From GCA-2730975 sp964576585 (GTDB lineage: Bacteria > Verrucomicrobiota > Verrucomicrobiia > Opitutales > Seribacteraceae), in assembly GCA_964576585.1 (NCBI GenBank), contig CAZNWO010000047.1, forward strand, positions 1 through 22,192: a stretch of DNA of 22,192 bases, given 5' to 3'. A program made the translations under genes and the position numbers. A model generated the notes under the pieces. That model saw only the letters and a program-made list of their open reading frames with translations. It was not told the origin of the DNA and did no database searches. This document shows positions 13,280 through 21,412 of this stretch, one piece after another; the stretch's first letter is position 1; each line of letters opens with the position of its first letter.

Positions 13280-15978
13280 GGCTCCTGTGTCGAAAGGGTT
13301 AGGGAGAACGAGGCTTCGTCCTTGTCGATTCGGCGATGACGAAAGTCCTTGGCACGAAAAATCTCAAAACCGCGAGACTTGGACAGGTCTACGCGATCAA
13401 GAACATTGACCACCGTGTTATAGTCGAACTTCTGGGCAAAAAGCTCCATGAACTCTCCTGCAAAACCTTGAAGGGCACTAGAGTAGTCTCCAGTTCGCAC
13501 CTGCTCGAACTGGCCGGCAACGCGAACTCCGAAGCCCTCCTCAAGGATGGGTTTGTCGTAGATGTATCGACCGTCGAGAATTACCTCTCCGTCAAACATG
13601 CGTCCTGAAAGTAGGAGGCGAAAGTCAAGAAATTGTCGAAGATCGGTATAAAGGCGTTGCTCCTCCTCTTTCTTCGGAATCCCCGCAAAGAATCTCTTGG
13701 TATCAAAAGAAAGAGCCAAGTCGAAATCACCTCGGGCAAGGTCTCCGAAGGTTTCGTCGTTCTGCGCGTCGTAGGGACCAGCTTGGGAAAAGATTTCCCT
13801 CAACTCCGCATCAAGAAAGGCAGGAGAGGGAATATCGGACCACCAAGAAGTAAGGGCTACCAGACAATTGTCATCGAAGCCGATGGAAACATGCTCGTTC
13901 TTGTGACTAACAGCAACGTAACCGGGCGAGACGTTTTCGACCACCCTCCATTCAGGCGAGGCGCTTTTCAGGTCCAGTTGACGTAGAACGAATTCCTTTA
14001 GAGCACCAGAGTCCTCAAGGGGAAAAACCAAGGCGAACAAAACGTCGCTGTCGCGGTTCTCGCGCTGCAACTCCCCCGGAAACTTCAGGAAGTAGAGAAA
14101 GCGTCCCTTACTAGAAACCCCGCAGGACTCGGGATCCCAGCAAACGTTCCGAACGAAGGGAGCTCGACGCACGAAGCCATCCAGCACGATCTTCGGGATG
14201 CCAACCTCTTCCATCGCTCTGGCGCCGGAAAAAGCAAAGGCGGAAAAGGCATCCTCGGGCAAGTAACCGAAGGCACGCGAATCCTTAGCTCTCGACTTGG
14301 CGACGGAGGAGGACCCAAAGCCTGATTGACGATTCGAGACCGGATCCTCGTCATCCCCAAAAAAGCTGACTCCCGCCCATATGATCCCGATCCCAAGCAA
14401 AAGATAAAGCGGCACCATGCCGAGCTTAGCAAGGGAACCACCCGACGACTCGACCTCTTCGCCTCCTCCACTCGAAACGGGAAGGGTTCCTCCTCCTGCA
14501 ACCGCAGCCTCGGAGAGGTCTCCTTCGAGGCCACGAGCTCGCAACAAGGAAGCATTGAAAGCAACCACTAGGGTAACCGCAAGTGGATCAAAGACGATGA
14601 CGAGAATGAGAATGAACCACTTCACGACCCTGTTGACTGCCGCAGCCGTGACCTCACGCAGGGCAACGGAATCTCCGGCGGCTTCCGCCTCAGCGACTCC
14701 AGGGTCAAAGGCGCGAGCTACGAATTTGAAGGAGCCAATGTCTGTTGCCCTGATTTCTGCCTCCAAATCCAGAATCTGTTGCTCGGCGTCTTCCTTTTTC
14801 GCAAGAAGTTCAGACTTCTTTCCCTCAAGCTCGGCGGAGCTATCGGGACCGAAACTATTTTCAGTCTCGCTGAACTGGGTAATCTTCCTGCTGGCTTCCG
14901 CGATCTCTTTCTCCAGCGTCGCAATCCGATCGTCAACCGAAGAACGGGCGTTTTGCAGGTTGACTAGAGCTGCACGGATGTTGTCGGCCTGTTCGGCTCC
15001 TCCCGTGGTGAGAGCAGTGATCTGGGAATTCGCAGTGACAATCTCCTTCTGTAGGGCAGAAATCCGGAGGTCCAAGGCCGCATACGCTGCGACGAGATCA
15101 TCGCGAGCTTTTTGGGCATTTACGTTGTAGAGGGTGATCTGGTTACGAAGTGACTCTCGCTCGGGCCCCTGCGTCTCCAACAACTGGGCTGCCTTCTTCA
15201 GACCATCCTCCTTGAAGAGGCCTCCCGGGCCCCGATCCCGGTAGACTTTCACGGCAGCATCGAGCTCGGCAATCCTCTCGTTCACCTTCTCGATGCCTGC
15301 CATCTCGACAGCAATGCGTTTGTCGGTCTCGGCCTTCTGCTCGACCTTCTGTTTCTCGATCCCATCCATACCTTTTTGCCTAGTAGCGATAAAGGCCTCC
15401 AATCGAGTCTTCTCGGCGCCACGACGTTCTCTCTCTCCAAGGATTGTCTTGTCGGTCTCGGTATTGAGGCGGGTCTTGGCTTCTTCCGCAGACTCAATGT
15501 CTTTGCGCCGTTGCGCGATGTAATCCTCCAGCCTAGCCTTTTCCTCCGCATGCTTTTTCTCGCGAAGCATGGAACCTTTTTCTCCCGACTCCCTGTAAGA
15601 GGCCACTTGCCGGTCATATTCCCGCTGTTGAGTGCGAAGGCTGACGATCTTCTTCTCGTAACCCTCTACCTGGCTTAGGGTCTGGTCGAAGGCTTGCGTC
15701 AAGTAGCCGTAAATTCCGGCAGAGGTGATTCCCACAAGAATAGCTACAGCGAGAAGGAGGTAAGTCCTCAAGGTCTTGTGACAGGTCTTCCAGTGGCGAT
15801 AAAGAAAAGAAGCCGCCACGAGCTTACCAAACTCAAGGCTTGAAGCCATGATGATGATGGGAATCGTAAAGGCGCTTACCGCCCCGAAAGTAAGGGCTAT
15901 GCCTCGAACGCTAAAATATGCTGCGCAACCGGCTATGAATAAGGCAGAGGCTCCAATTGTAAGTGTAAATATATTCAT
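13280..15978 (-). CDS. Multi-TM coiled-coil membrane protein, 3' truncated by gap
   Basis: 899 residues are visible before the gap. Three hydrophobic segments come first, about residues 4-22, 26-58 and 70-94. Residues about 100-412 are a long Glu/Lys/Arg/Ala-rich coiled coil. Then come SFKFVARAFDPG (416-427), a TM segment KWFILILVIVFDPLAVTLVV (453-472), a Gly/Ser linker and a last TM segment at about 520-540. Residues 540-899 are a soluble region (YLPEDAF... , VLFALVFPLEDSGALKEFVL) that faintly recalls DUF3352/DUF4836-type domains. The N-terminal TM-coiled-coil-FDPLAV architecture resembles membrane proteins I recall from marine T4-like phages. The start at 15978 fits the first TM segment. 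It follows the LRR gene by 103 bases on the same strand and may be cotranscribed. Confidence 0.8.
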
Positions 15979-16033
15979 AAGCGGTCGGGATTAAACCCAT
16001 AAGCCCTCTCAAGGAGGAGGGAAAGGTTTTTTT

Positions 16034-16055
16034 GCAACAATCGCAAAATTGTTGC
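16034..16055. repeat. Perfect inverted repeat upstream of the coiled-coil gene
   Basis: GCAACAAT (16034-16041) and ATTGTTGC (16048-16055) form a perfect 8-bp stem with a 6-nt loop. Seven T precede it on the plus strand, which is the wrong side for a terminator in either direction. ATGCGAA also occurs twice just beside it (near 16057 and 16073). It lies in the 103 bases between the LRR gene's stop and the coiled-coil gene's start, so it may be an operator or an intercistronic RNA hairpin. Confidence 0.4.
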
Positions 16056-16081
16056 CATGCGAACTTGTTTTGATGCGAAAT

Positions 16082-17071
16082 TCATTGGTCGGAAACGTAC
16101 TCACCTGCATGCACTCGGCGCAAGAAATCCTCGGGAGTCTGATCCTCGGGATCCGCCGCCTCGCCGAGGTGCTCGAGGTAACGCAGTCCCGCGACAAAGT
16201 CGAGTTGCTCGGGACTGAGGTTGGCGGCAGTGACGGTAAGGCTGCGCAAAGGCATTTCCCGAAGGGGCGAGAGGTCCTCGATCGACAGACCGGATATCGC
16301 CAAGACCTCAATGACTGTACCTGCCAAAGATGAAAGATCGCTCACGGAAGAACCCGACAACCTCAAGGTATGCAACGGCATGCCTTTCAAGGTAGAAAGA
16401 TCTGACACAGGTGTACCCCGGAGCTGCAAGACCTTGAGAGACATGCCCCGCAAGGGACGGAGGCTGTCGACTCGAGTACCACTTAAATTGAGATCCTCGA
16501 TGGGCGAACCTCTGAGTGGCGACAAGTCCTCCACGGGAACCTTGAACAAGTTGAGTTTATTCAAGGGGTATCGAGAAATGGAGCGCAGGTCGGATACAGC
16601 AGTGAAACCCAGATCGAGATCCACCAAGGGCAGATCGGGTACGGCAAGAAGATCGGTGACGGAAGTTCGAAGCAGCTTCATTCGCTCCAAGGGGGAATCG
16701 GCAAGTGGAGACAAATCCTGAACTGAAGTATGAGAGAGATCTATCCATTCCAGAGGCAAGCCCACAAGACCTTCAAGACCATTAAAAGTGCATCTGGTCA
16801 GGGACAGTCCCTTTAAATCAAGTTGGGCGAGGAGCCCCAAGTCGGGTAAGTCGCAATTCGAAAAATGCAACTCGCGAACAGGAATGTCCTTTAGAAAGGA
16901 GGGAGAATAAGAGGAAAAACGAAGCGGAGCCAGCCCGACTCCTCCAGGAACTATGTTCACTCGACAAGGAAAGCCTCGGCGACTCAGTTCCTCTTCGCAA
17001 GATCGGACGACTTCAGGAAAAGGGGCATCAAAATCCGCCTTGTCCTCCAAATCCAACGTCAAATCCACCAC
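16082..17071 (-). CDS. Cytoplasmic leucine-rich-repeat protein
   Basis: This encodes 329 residues. The start is GTG at 17071 or the adjacent GTG; an in-frame stop lies shortly upstream. No signal peptide or TM segment is present. From residue about 64 to 296 there are about eleven repeats with an exact 21-residue period, of the form PLxxLxLSGTxVxDLSPLxGM (repeat starts at residues 106, 127, 148, 169, 190, 211, 232 and 253 are clear). The first 60 and last 30 residues form the caps. Such repeats build a curved solenoid for protein binding. In Verrucomicrobia and Lentisphaerae the same type is often attached to protein kinases; here it stands alone. It is the first gene of the possible minus-strand unit that includes the coiled-coil membrane protein. 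Confidence 0.85.
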   Translation of the reverse strand: MVDLTLDLEDKADFDAPFPEVVRSCEEELSRRGFPCRVNIVPGGVGLAPLRFSSYSPSFLKDIPVRELHFSNCDLPDLGLLAQLDLKGLSLTRCTFNGLEGLVGLPLEWIDLSHTSVQDLSPLADSPLERMKLLRTSVTDLLAVPDLPLVDLDLGFTAVSDLRSISRYPLNKLNLFKVPVEDLSPLRGSPIEDLNLSGTRVDSLRPLRGMSLKVLQLRGTPVSDLSTLKGMPLHTLRLSGSSVSDLSSLAGTVIEVLAISGLSIEDLSPLREMPLRSLTVTAANLSPEQLDFVAGLRYLEHLGEAADPEDQTPEDFLRRVHAGEYVSDQ

Positions 17072-17260
17072 AGTGGGACAACAAACAGATTTGCATCAAG
17101 GTGGCAAGCAGGCTCTTGAATTTCCTTAAAAGCTTTACCTGCGGAGGAATGCACATTTGGCTTAACAACAACTCCGAAATCCAATCACGAAGGGAATGAA
17201 TCAAGGAACAGCCATGCCATGTGGGCAAAGAGCCAAAAAGACCTAACGGACAAGCTTTAG

Positions 17261-17473
17261 ATGTCGACCGCAATGAAGATCGCAGGCATTTTCGTCCTGC
17301 TGATGAATTCACTTTGCTTGATTCGGCTAGGTCTCCTACCCTCTATTTATTTCCTGAGAAGCTATGCGCTTTACAAAAAGAACTTCTGGCTTTCCCTTAC
17401 CTTCACCGTCATTTTTTGTTTGAGTGAATGGATACTCATTTGGATTCTGTTCCTGTACCCACAAACAACATGA
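17261..17473 (+). CDS. Small two-TM protein coupled to the ankyrin lipoprotein
   Basis: This encodes 70 residues from ATG 17261; an ATG at 17273 is an alternative. There are two hydrophobic segments, about residues 6-28 and 44-66, with a basic loop (RSYALYKKN) between them. This fits a hairpin with the loop in the cytoplasm. Its stop overlaps the next gene's start as ATGA (17470-17473), the usual translational-coupling arrangement, which is strong support that it is real and works with the lipoprotein. No Shine-Dalgarno sequence is obvious. The intergenic region 17072-17260, between this gene and the divergent LRR gene, shows no other gene. Confidence 0.6.
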   Translation: MSTAMKIAGIFVLLMNSLCLIRLGLLPSIYFLRSYALYKKNFWLSLTFTVIFCLSEWILIWILFLYPQTT

Positions 17474-19548
17474 AGAATATACCCATTGTACTTTCCATAA
17501 TCATCCTGATCTTCCTAGGTGCCTGCGGGGATGACCCAAAGCCTGAGAAGCCTCCCTCCAACGACGGAAACACTTCAGGTTCAAGCGAAGGGAATGCGAC
17601 AGGCCTAAAGCCCGAGGGAGTGTTCTTCGGTCCCCCCGCCGGAGCAGAAGTCGTCCTTGCCCTTCGCTCGGGAGACGTCGATGCAAGCCTTCGCCAGAGG
17701 CTGATCGACTGGTTGCCCGTGGGAACGAGCGGAAATGCGAGCTTCCCCAAAGCGTCCATTCTCGATGCTTTCTCACAGGAAGACCCGGTTTACTTCTACG
17801 TAAAGGGCTCGGAATTAGGTCTCATGGGAAAGCCAGCCGAGACGATCGATCCAAATTTGAGCATTCCCGGCTTCTCTCGGGCGATTGAGAGGGACCGCAT
17901 GGTTTTCGTATCGGGAGATTCAAACGAGTCCGCCCTCCAGGCCCAAGCCATCCTCTTTGGCATGGCGGGCGACACGCTGCCCAGAGTGATCGACTCCTTT
18001 ACAATTTCCGAGAGCAATTCCTCCCTTGCCTTGTACTTGAAAGACCACTCGGTCGGGATAGAAGCTTGGTCAAAGCCGGGTGAAGTAGGCATATCCATAA
18101 AGAAAGTAGACTCGAACGCCTCAGCTTCAATCACATCAGGCAACCCGAAATGGGACCTAGTCCCGGCGGAATCCGCCTTCTTCTTTGGCTCTGCCCAAAA
18201 AGACGAATTGATCGAGCTGACCATCGGCTACCTGCTGGAGAAAGCCAACCTTTCAGCCGGAAGCGAAAACAATACCGGCAAGAGCTGGACCGAAAACCTA
18301 GCGGGAATCCTGGGAACCAAAGGTGCGCCCGGCGTAGCCTTCGAGAACCCGATTGGCGGATCGCTCTTCGCCCTTGCTCCTCCCACGGAAGGCAACGAGA
18401 CGAAAACTTACCCCATCCCAGAGGAAATGAAAACCGCGAGCACCATCCTCTTGGCGGATTTCCCAAGACTGGGCGCGCTCCTCCGCACCAGTGGCTCGGG
18501 GCTTCTCGGCGAACCACTTGTGGGGCTGGCATGTGAAAGGGCCGGAAAACTAACCTTGTTGGCCGATGCGGGATCCGCCGACGTCCGGCTCTCGTGGGTG
18601 GACGATTCGAGCGACGGTCTCGCCACGTTATCCGCATTCCTTCAAGAACTTTCCAGACGCACACTCAACAGAAACTTTTATCAGGCAATCCTAAAGGAAG
18701 ACCTTGAGGCTGTGCAAAAGACTCTGAACTCTGCGGAAGCAACCAGCCTGAACCTCGCGGGAAGGATTTCGCCTCTACACTTCGCCGCTTGGCAGGGCAA
18801 ATTATCCAGCCTCGGACTCTGCCTGCAAAGGAAAATGGACGCCGACCTGCTAGACGACTCCAACCGTACCGCCCTTCACATGGCTGCATGGAGTGGAAAC
18901 CCGGAAGCCGCCGACCTGCTCCTCGACTACAACGCCACTCCCGACGCTCGAAACTCTTCCGGCACCACACCCGCCATGGAAGCGGCCAGAATCGGGCATC
19001 CCACCACCCTCGGTCTGCTTCTCGAGGCAGGAGCCGACATCAATGCCACCGACCTCCGGGGGAACGGCTTGGCCGAGTACGCAGCATCGGGTGGAAACGG
19101 AGCCTTGATCAAGATTCTCCGCAGGCGCGGCATAGCCCTGCGCAACCCCGTCCACGTCGCTGCCGGCGCGGGCGACCTCGCGACCCTTCAGACCTTGGTC
19201 ACTGACAAGAACTCCACCAACCTGACCGACGGCTGGGGAGCCACTCCAATCCTTTTCGCTGCCGCAGCAGGAAAGGCAAAGACCTTCTCCTACCTCTTGG
19301 AAAAGGGTGCCGACCCCAAAGCCAAGGACGGCAAGGGACTTACCCTCGTCCATGCCGCAGCCCTGTCGGGCCACCCCGAAATTCTTGCCCAGGCCCTTGC
19401 CTTGGACCTGGACCCAAATTCCAGGCATGCCGAACGCGGGGCGACCCCCCTCGATTGGGCCATCGCCCGAAAGGATGCGGGGGCAGTAAAGGCCCTTCGC
19501 GCTGCCGGTGCAAAGTCAGGCCGCCAATTGGGCTCGGCCCAGAAATAG
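17470..19548 (+). CDS. Ankyrin-repeat lipoprotein
   Basis: The frame is open from 17428, but ATG 17470 gives a proper lipoprotein signal: MKNIPIVLSIIILIFLGAC with Cys19. This makes 692 residues. Residues 20-50 are a Gly/Ser/Asn/Pro-rich linker. Residues about 55-395 are an unrecognised region of two similar-looking parts (GAEVVLALRSGDVDASLRQRL; ASTILLADFPRLGALLRTSG). Residues about 401-683 hold eight or nine ankyrin repeats, the clearest being ISPLHFAAWQGKLSSLGLCL, RTALHMAAWSGNPEAADLLL and LTLVHAAALSGHPEILAQAL. The protein is anchored by lipid and faces the periplasm or outside; the ankyrin repeats would bind a partner. The ankyrin half is visibly more GC-rich than the first half. It converges with the enolase gene with only 8 bases between. 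Confidence 0.88.
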   Translation: MKNIPIVLSIIILIFLGACGDDPKPEKPPSNDGNTSGSSEGNATGLKPEGVFFGPPAGAEVVLALRSGDVDASLRQRLIDWLPVGTSGNASFPKASILDAFSQEDPVYFYVKGSELGLMGKPAETIDPNLSIPGFSRAIERDRMVFVSGDSNESALQAQAILFGMAGDTLPRVIDSFTISESNSSLALYLKDHSVGIEAWSKPGEVGISIKKVDSNASASITSGNPKWDLVPAESAFFFGSAQKDELIELTIGYLLEKANLSAGSENNTGKSWTENLAGILGTKGAPGVAFENPIGGSLFALAPPTEGNETKTYPIPEEMKTASTILLADFPRLGALLRTSGSGLLGEPLVGLACERAGKLTLLADAGSADVRLSWVDDSSDGLATLSAFLQELSRRTLNRNFYQAILKEDLEAVQKTLNSAEATSLNLAGRISPLHFAAWQGKLSSLGLCLQRKMDADLLDDSNRTALHMAAWSGNPEAADLLLDYNATPDARNSSGTTPAMEAARIGHPTTLGLLLEAGADINATDLRGNGLAEYAASGGNGALIKILRRRGIALRNPVHVAAGAGDLATLQTLVTDKNSTNLTDGWGATPILFAAAAGKAKTFSYLLEKGADPKAKDGKGLTLVHAAALSGHPEILAQALALDLDPNSRHAERGATPLDWAIARKDAGAVKALRAAGAKSGRQLGSAQK

Positions 19549-19556
19549 TAGCCTCC

Positions 19557-20798
19557 CTACGCTTCCTCTGTTTCCGCCCAAGGAAGGGCGTGATCCCCAC
19601 TTAGGGCAAGCTTCGTGGGCGGCGAATCCAGCTCGAAAATGCTCCAGGGGCCGGGCCTATAGGGATACTTCTCGAGGACTCCCTCGTCCACCGTCACTCC
19701 AAGCCCGGGTCCGTCGGGCAAGGCAAGCTCACCGTTCACGGGACGTGGGGCATCGGGAACCAGCTCGTCCGACAAGGCGTAAGGATACATCACCCTGGAA
19801 TCGCGATGAGCATACTGCGGATACTCCAGCCAAGCTGCCGTTTCCCTCGGGAAGCACGACCCGACCAAGGCATCGACAACCGTCTCCAGCGCAGTGCCCC
19901 AATTGTGAAAGGCAAAGGCAACGCCGTGGCTCTCGCAAATCCCCAGAATATCCATGAGCCCGGAGAAACCTCCGTGGTGAGAAACGTCCGCTTGGGCGAA
20001 ATCAACGCAACCTCCTTCAACCAGTGCCCGAAAGCCTTCGACGTCGTGCTCGTGCTCACCTGCCGCCACCGGCACGATGCCCTTGTCTCGCAACCTCGCG
20101 TAGGCAGTGCGATCCTCCACCGGCAAGGGCTCTTCCAGCCAAGTCACTCCCAGACCCGATACCGCGCGAGCTATGTCCTCGATCGTCTCGGAACCGTAGG
20201 ATTTGTCCCCCATGCGCCACCAAGCGTGCGCATCCATGCAGATGCCCACCTGCGGACCAATCGCCTCCCGCATAAGCTGCACCGTGCGGACGTCCTCCTC
20301 AGGCCCCAGCGCCGGCCTGTACTTGTAAGCCTCGTACCCGCCTTCGCATACCGCGGCCGCCTCGGCGGCATATTCCTCGGCCGACTGGTACATGCCCGCG
20401 CTCCCGTAACACCTAACCGTCTCCTGTTTCCTGCCGCCCAAAAATTCCGTCACGTTGCAGCCCTCCAGCTTGCCCCATAAGTCATAGAGAGCCACTTGCA
20501 CCGCTCCTGCCGCGGCAAAAGCGCTCGGCCCCACCTTTTCCACGGCATCCCTCACGAAGTTTCGTGGGTCGCCCGGCTCGCGGCCGACCAGCAGCTCGCG
20601 GAGAACCTCGTTTACCATCCTTGCAGTCGATTCCGAAGCCGCTCCAGGGCCAAAACCGCTTACCCCGCCCTCCGAGGTCACCTTCACGTACAGGGCGTCC
20701 CGCTTCAGGATTTCCCTCCTTCCGCCATGGAAAGGCAGCAGCACGGGATCGGGCATCGGACAGGAAAGAAGGACTGCTTGGACCTCGGTGATTTTCAC
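19557..20798 (-). CDS. Mandelate racemase/muconate-lactonizing-type enzyme
   Basis: This encodes 413 residues from a GTG at 20798. It has an N-terminal capping domain, then the (beta/alpha)7-beta barrel of the enolase superfamily. Residues place well: Lys159-Tyr-Arg161 (the KxK/KxR position), metal ligands Asp189 (CMDAHA), Glu222 or Glu223 (WLEEPL) and Glu248 (AGEHE), then Asp271 (QADVSHHGG) and His298 (FHNWG) as the Asp-His dyad. This is the mandelate racemase subgroup pattern, where members mostly dehydrate or epimerise sugar acids. The substrate is not predictable. The enzyme is cytoplasmic and Mg-dependent. No sugar-acid pathway neighbours are present, so it may work alone. The gene has much higher GC than the left end of the window. 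A structured region (20816-20883) precedes it. Confidence 0.92.
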   Translation of the reverse strand: MKITEVQAVLLSCPMPDPVLLPFHGGRREILKRDALYVKVTSEGGVSGFGPGAASESTARMVNEVLRELLVGREPGDPRNFVRDAVEKVGPSAFAAAGAVQVALYDLWGKLEGCNVTEFLGGRKQETVRCYGSAGMYQSAEEYAAEAAAVCEGGYEAYKYRPALGPEEDVRTVQLMREAIGPQVGICMDAHAWWRMGDKSYGSETIEDIARAVSGLGVTWLEEPLPVEDRTAYARLRDKGIVPVAAGEHEHDVEGFRALVEGGCVDFAQADVSHHGGFSGLMDILGICESHGVAFAFHNWGTALETVVDALVGSCFPRETAAWLEYPQYAHRDSRVMYPYALSDELVPDAPRPVNGELALPDGPGLGVTVDEGVLEKYPYRPGPWSIFELDSPPTKLALSGDHALPWAETEEA

Positions 20799-21412
20799 GG
20801 CTTTACGATAAAATGAAAAAAGACTCCCACCTGCGCCGTACTTCGCGATCTTAGGTTCTTTGACCTTTGAAGGTCTAGGTGGGTACCCTCGCGACGCCTT
20901 TTGTCTTCCGATTTACGGCCTGACAGCGGACGTCTGTCGACAGGTTCCCTTAATTTAAGAGAGTAAAGGAAAAGAACCAAGGAGCTTCTCGAACACTGCA
21001 GAAGTCTTTGAACAAAACAATGCCCGAACCAAGACCGTGGGTCAAGAGGAGAGTTTCGAACAAAACTATGCGCAGGTATTTATCAAGGCTTCTTGAAAGG
21101 GAAAAAGGCCCTTTCCGACCCACTCTAGCCCCACCTTTCTAAAAAAAGTTTAAAAAATATTTGCGCAATAAATGTATTTGGTGTATTTGTGGTTATAACT
21201 TATTTAAAAAACATGTACGCAAACTTCATCTCCTTCATCTGCATCCTCAGCGTTTCCGGCACCGGTTTTTGGTTTCTCACCCACATCTAAGCCCGGACGC
21301 CCACTCTCGGCAGAGGCTCCCCAAGGCCGCAAACCCGAGACTCAAAAAAGGCACCGCAGCTTTACGCTTTCTCCCGAAAACCTAAACAGCCACGAAAAAA
21401 GGTTTCAACGCA
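20799..21412. other. Long intergenic region without a convincing gene
   Basis: 614 bases between the enolase gene and the SHD1 gene. Besides the hairpin at 20816-20883 it holds a possible long-range pairing (GGTTCTTT near 20854 with AAAGAACC near 20970), CCTG-ACAG/CTGT-CAGG near 20920-20943, and GAAAGGG (21095-21101) with CCCTTTC (21109-21115). A direct repeat of GAACAAAAC(A/T)ATG appears at 21010 and 21058. Possible small frames are 21020-21142 (40 residues, basic) and 21213-21290 (25 residues, hydrophobic). Neither has a ribosome-binding site. The block 21137-21212 is AT-rich and could hold a promoter. A structured RNA is possible, but tmRNA, 6S, RNase P and SRP signatures were looked for and not found. 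Confidence 0.5.
20816..20883 (-). promoter_or_regulatory. Terminator-like hairpin in the leader of the enolase gene
   Basis: On the minus strand CCCACCT (20883-20877) pairs perfectly with AGGTGGG (20832-20826), and six T follow after AGTC (20821-20816). Between the arms a second hairpin, GACCTT-CA-AAGGTC, lies at 20875-20862. The T-run ends 17 bases before the GTG of the enolase gene. This could be an attenuator or riboswitch-like leader, or the end of a small RNA. No known riboswitch class was recognised. Confidence 0.35.

Noticed and set aside
14417..15130. Long plus-strand frame over the coiled-coil gene
   Set aside because: Low-complexity Ser/Arg/Ala translation typical of the antisense of a Glu/Lys/Ala-rich coiled coil. 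The minus-strand gene explains the region.
16034..16055. Terminator between the LRR and coiled-coil genes
   Set aside because: The stem is good, but the T-run is on the wrong side for both strands, so it is listed only as an inverted repeat.
20816..21130. Known structured RNA (tmRNA, 6S, RNase P, SRP)
   Set aside because: Looked for the diagnostic conserved sequences of each and found none. The region is only described as structured.
21020..21142. 40-residue basic frame in the long intergenic region
   Set aside because: No ribosome-binding site, overlaps the direct repeats and a hairpin, and has no recognisable motif.
21213..21290. 25-residue hydrophobic peptide frame (possible type I toxin-like)
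   Set aside because: No ribosome-binding site, no antisense promoter identified and an equally long frame on the other strand. Short hydrophobic frames arise often by chance.
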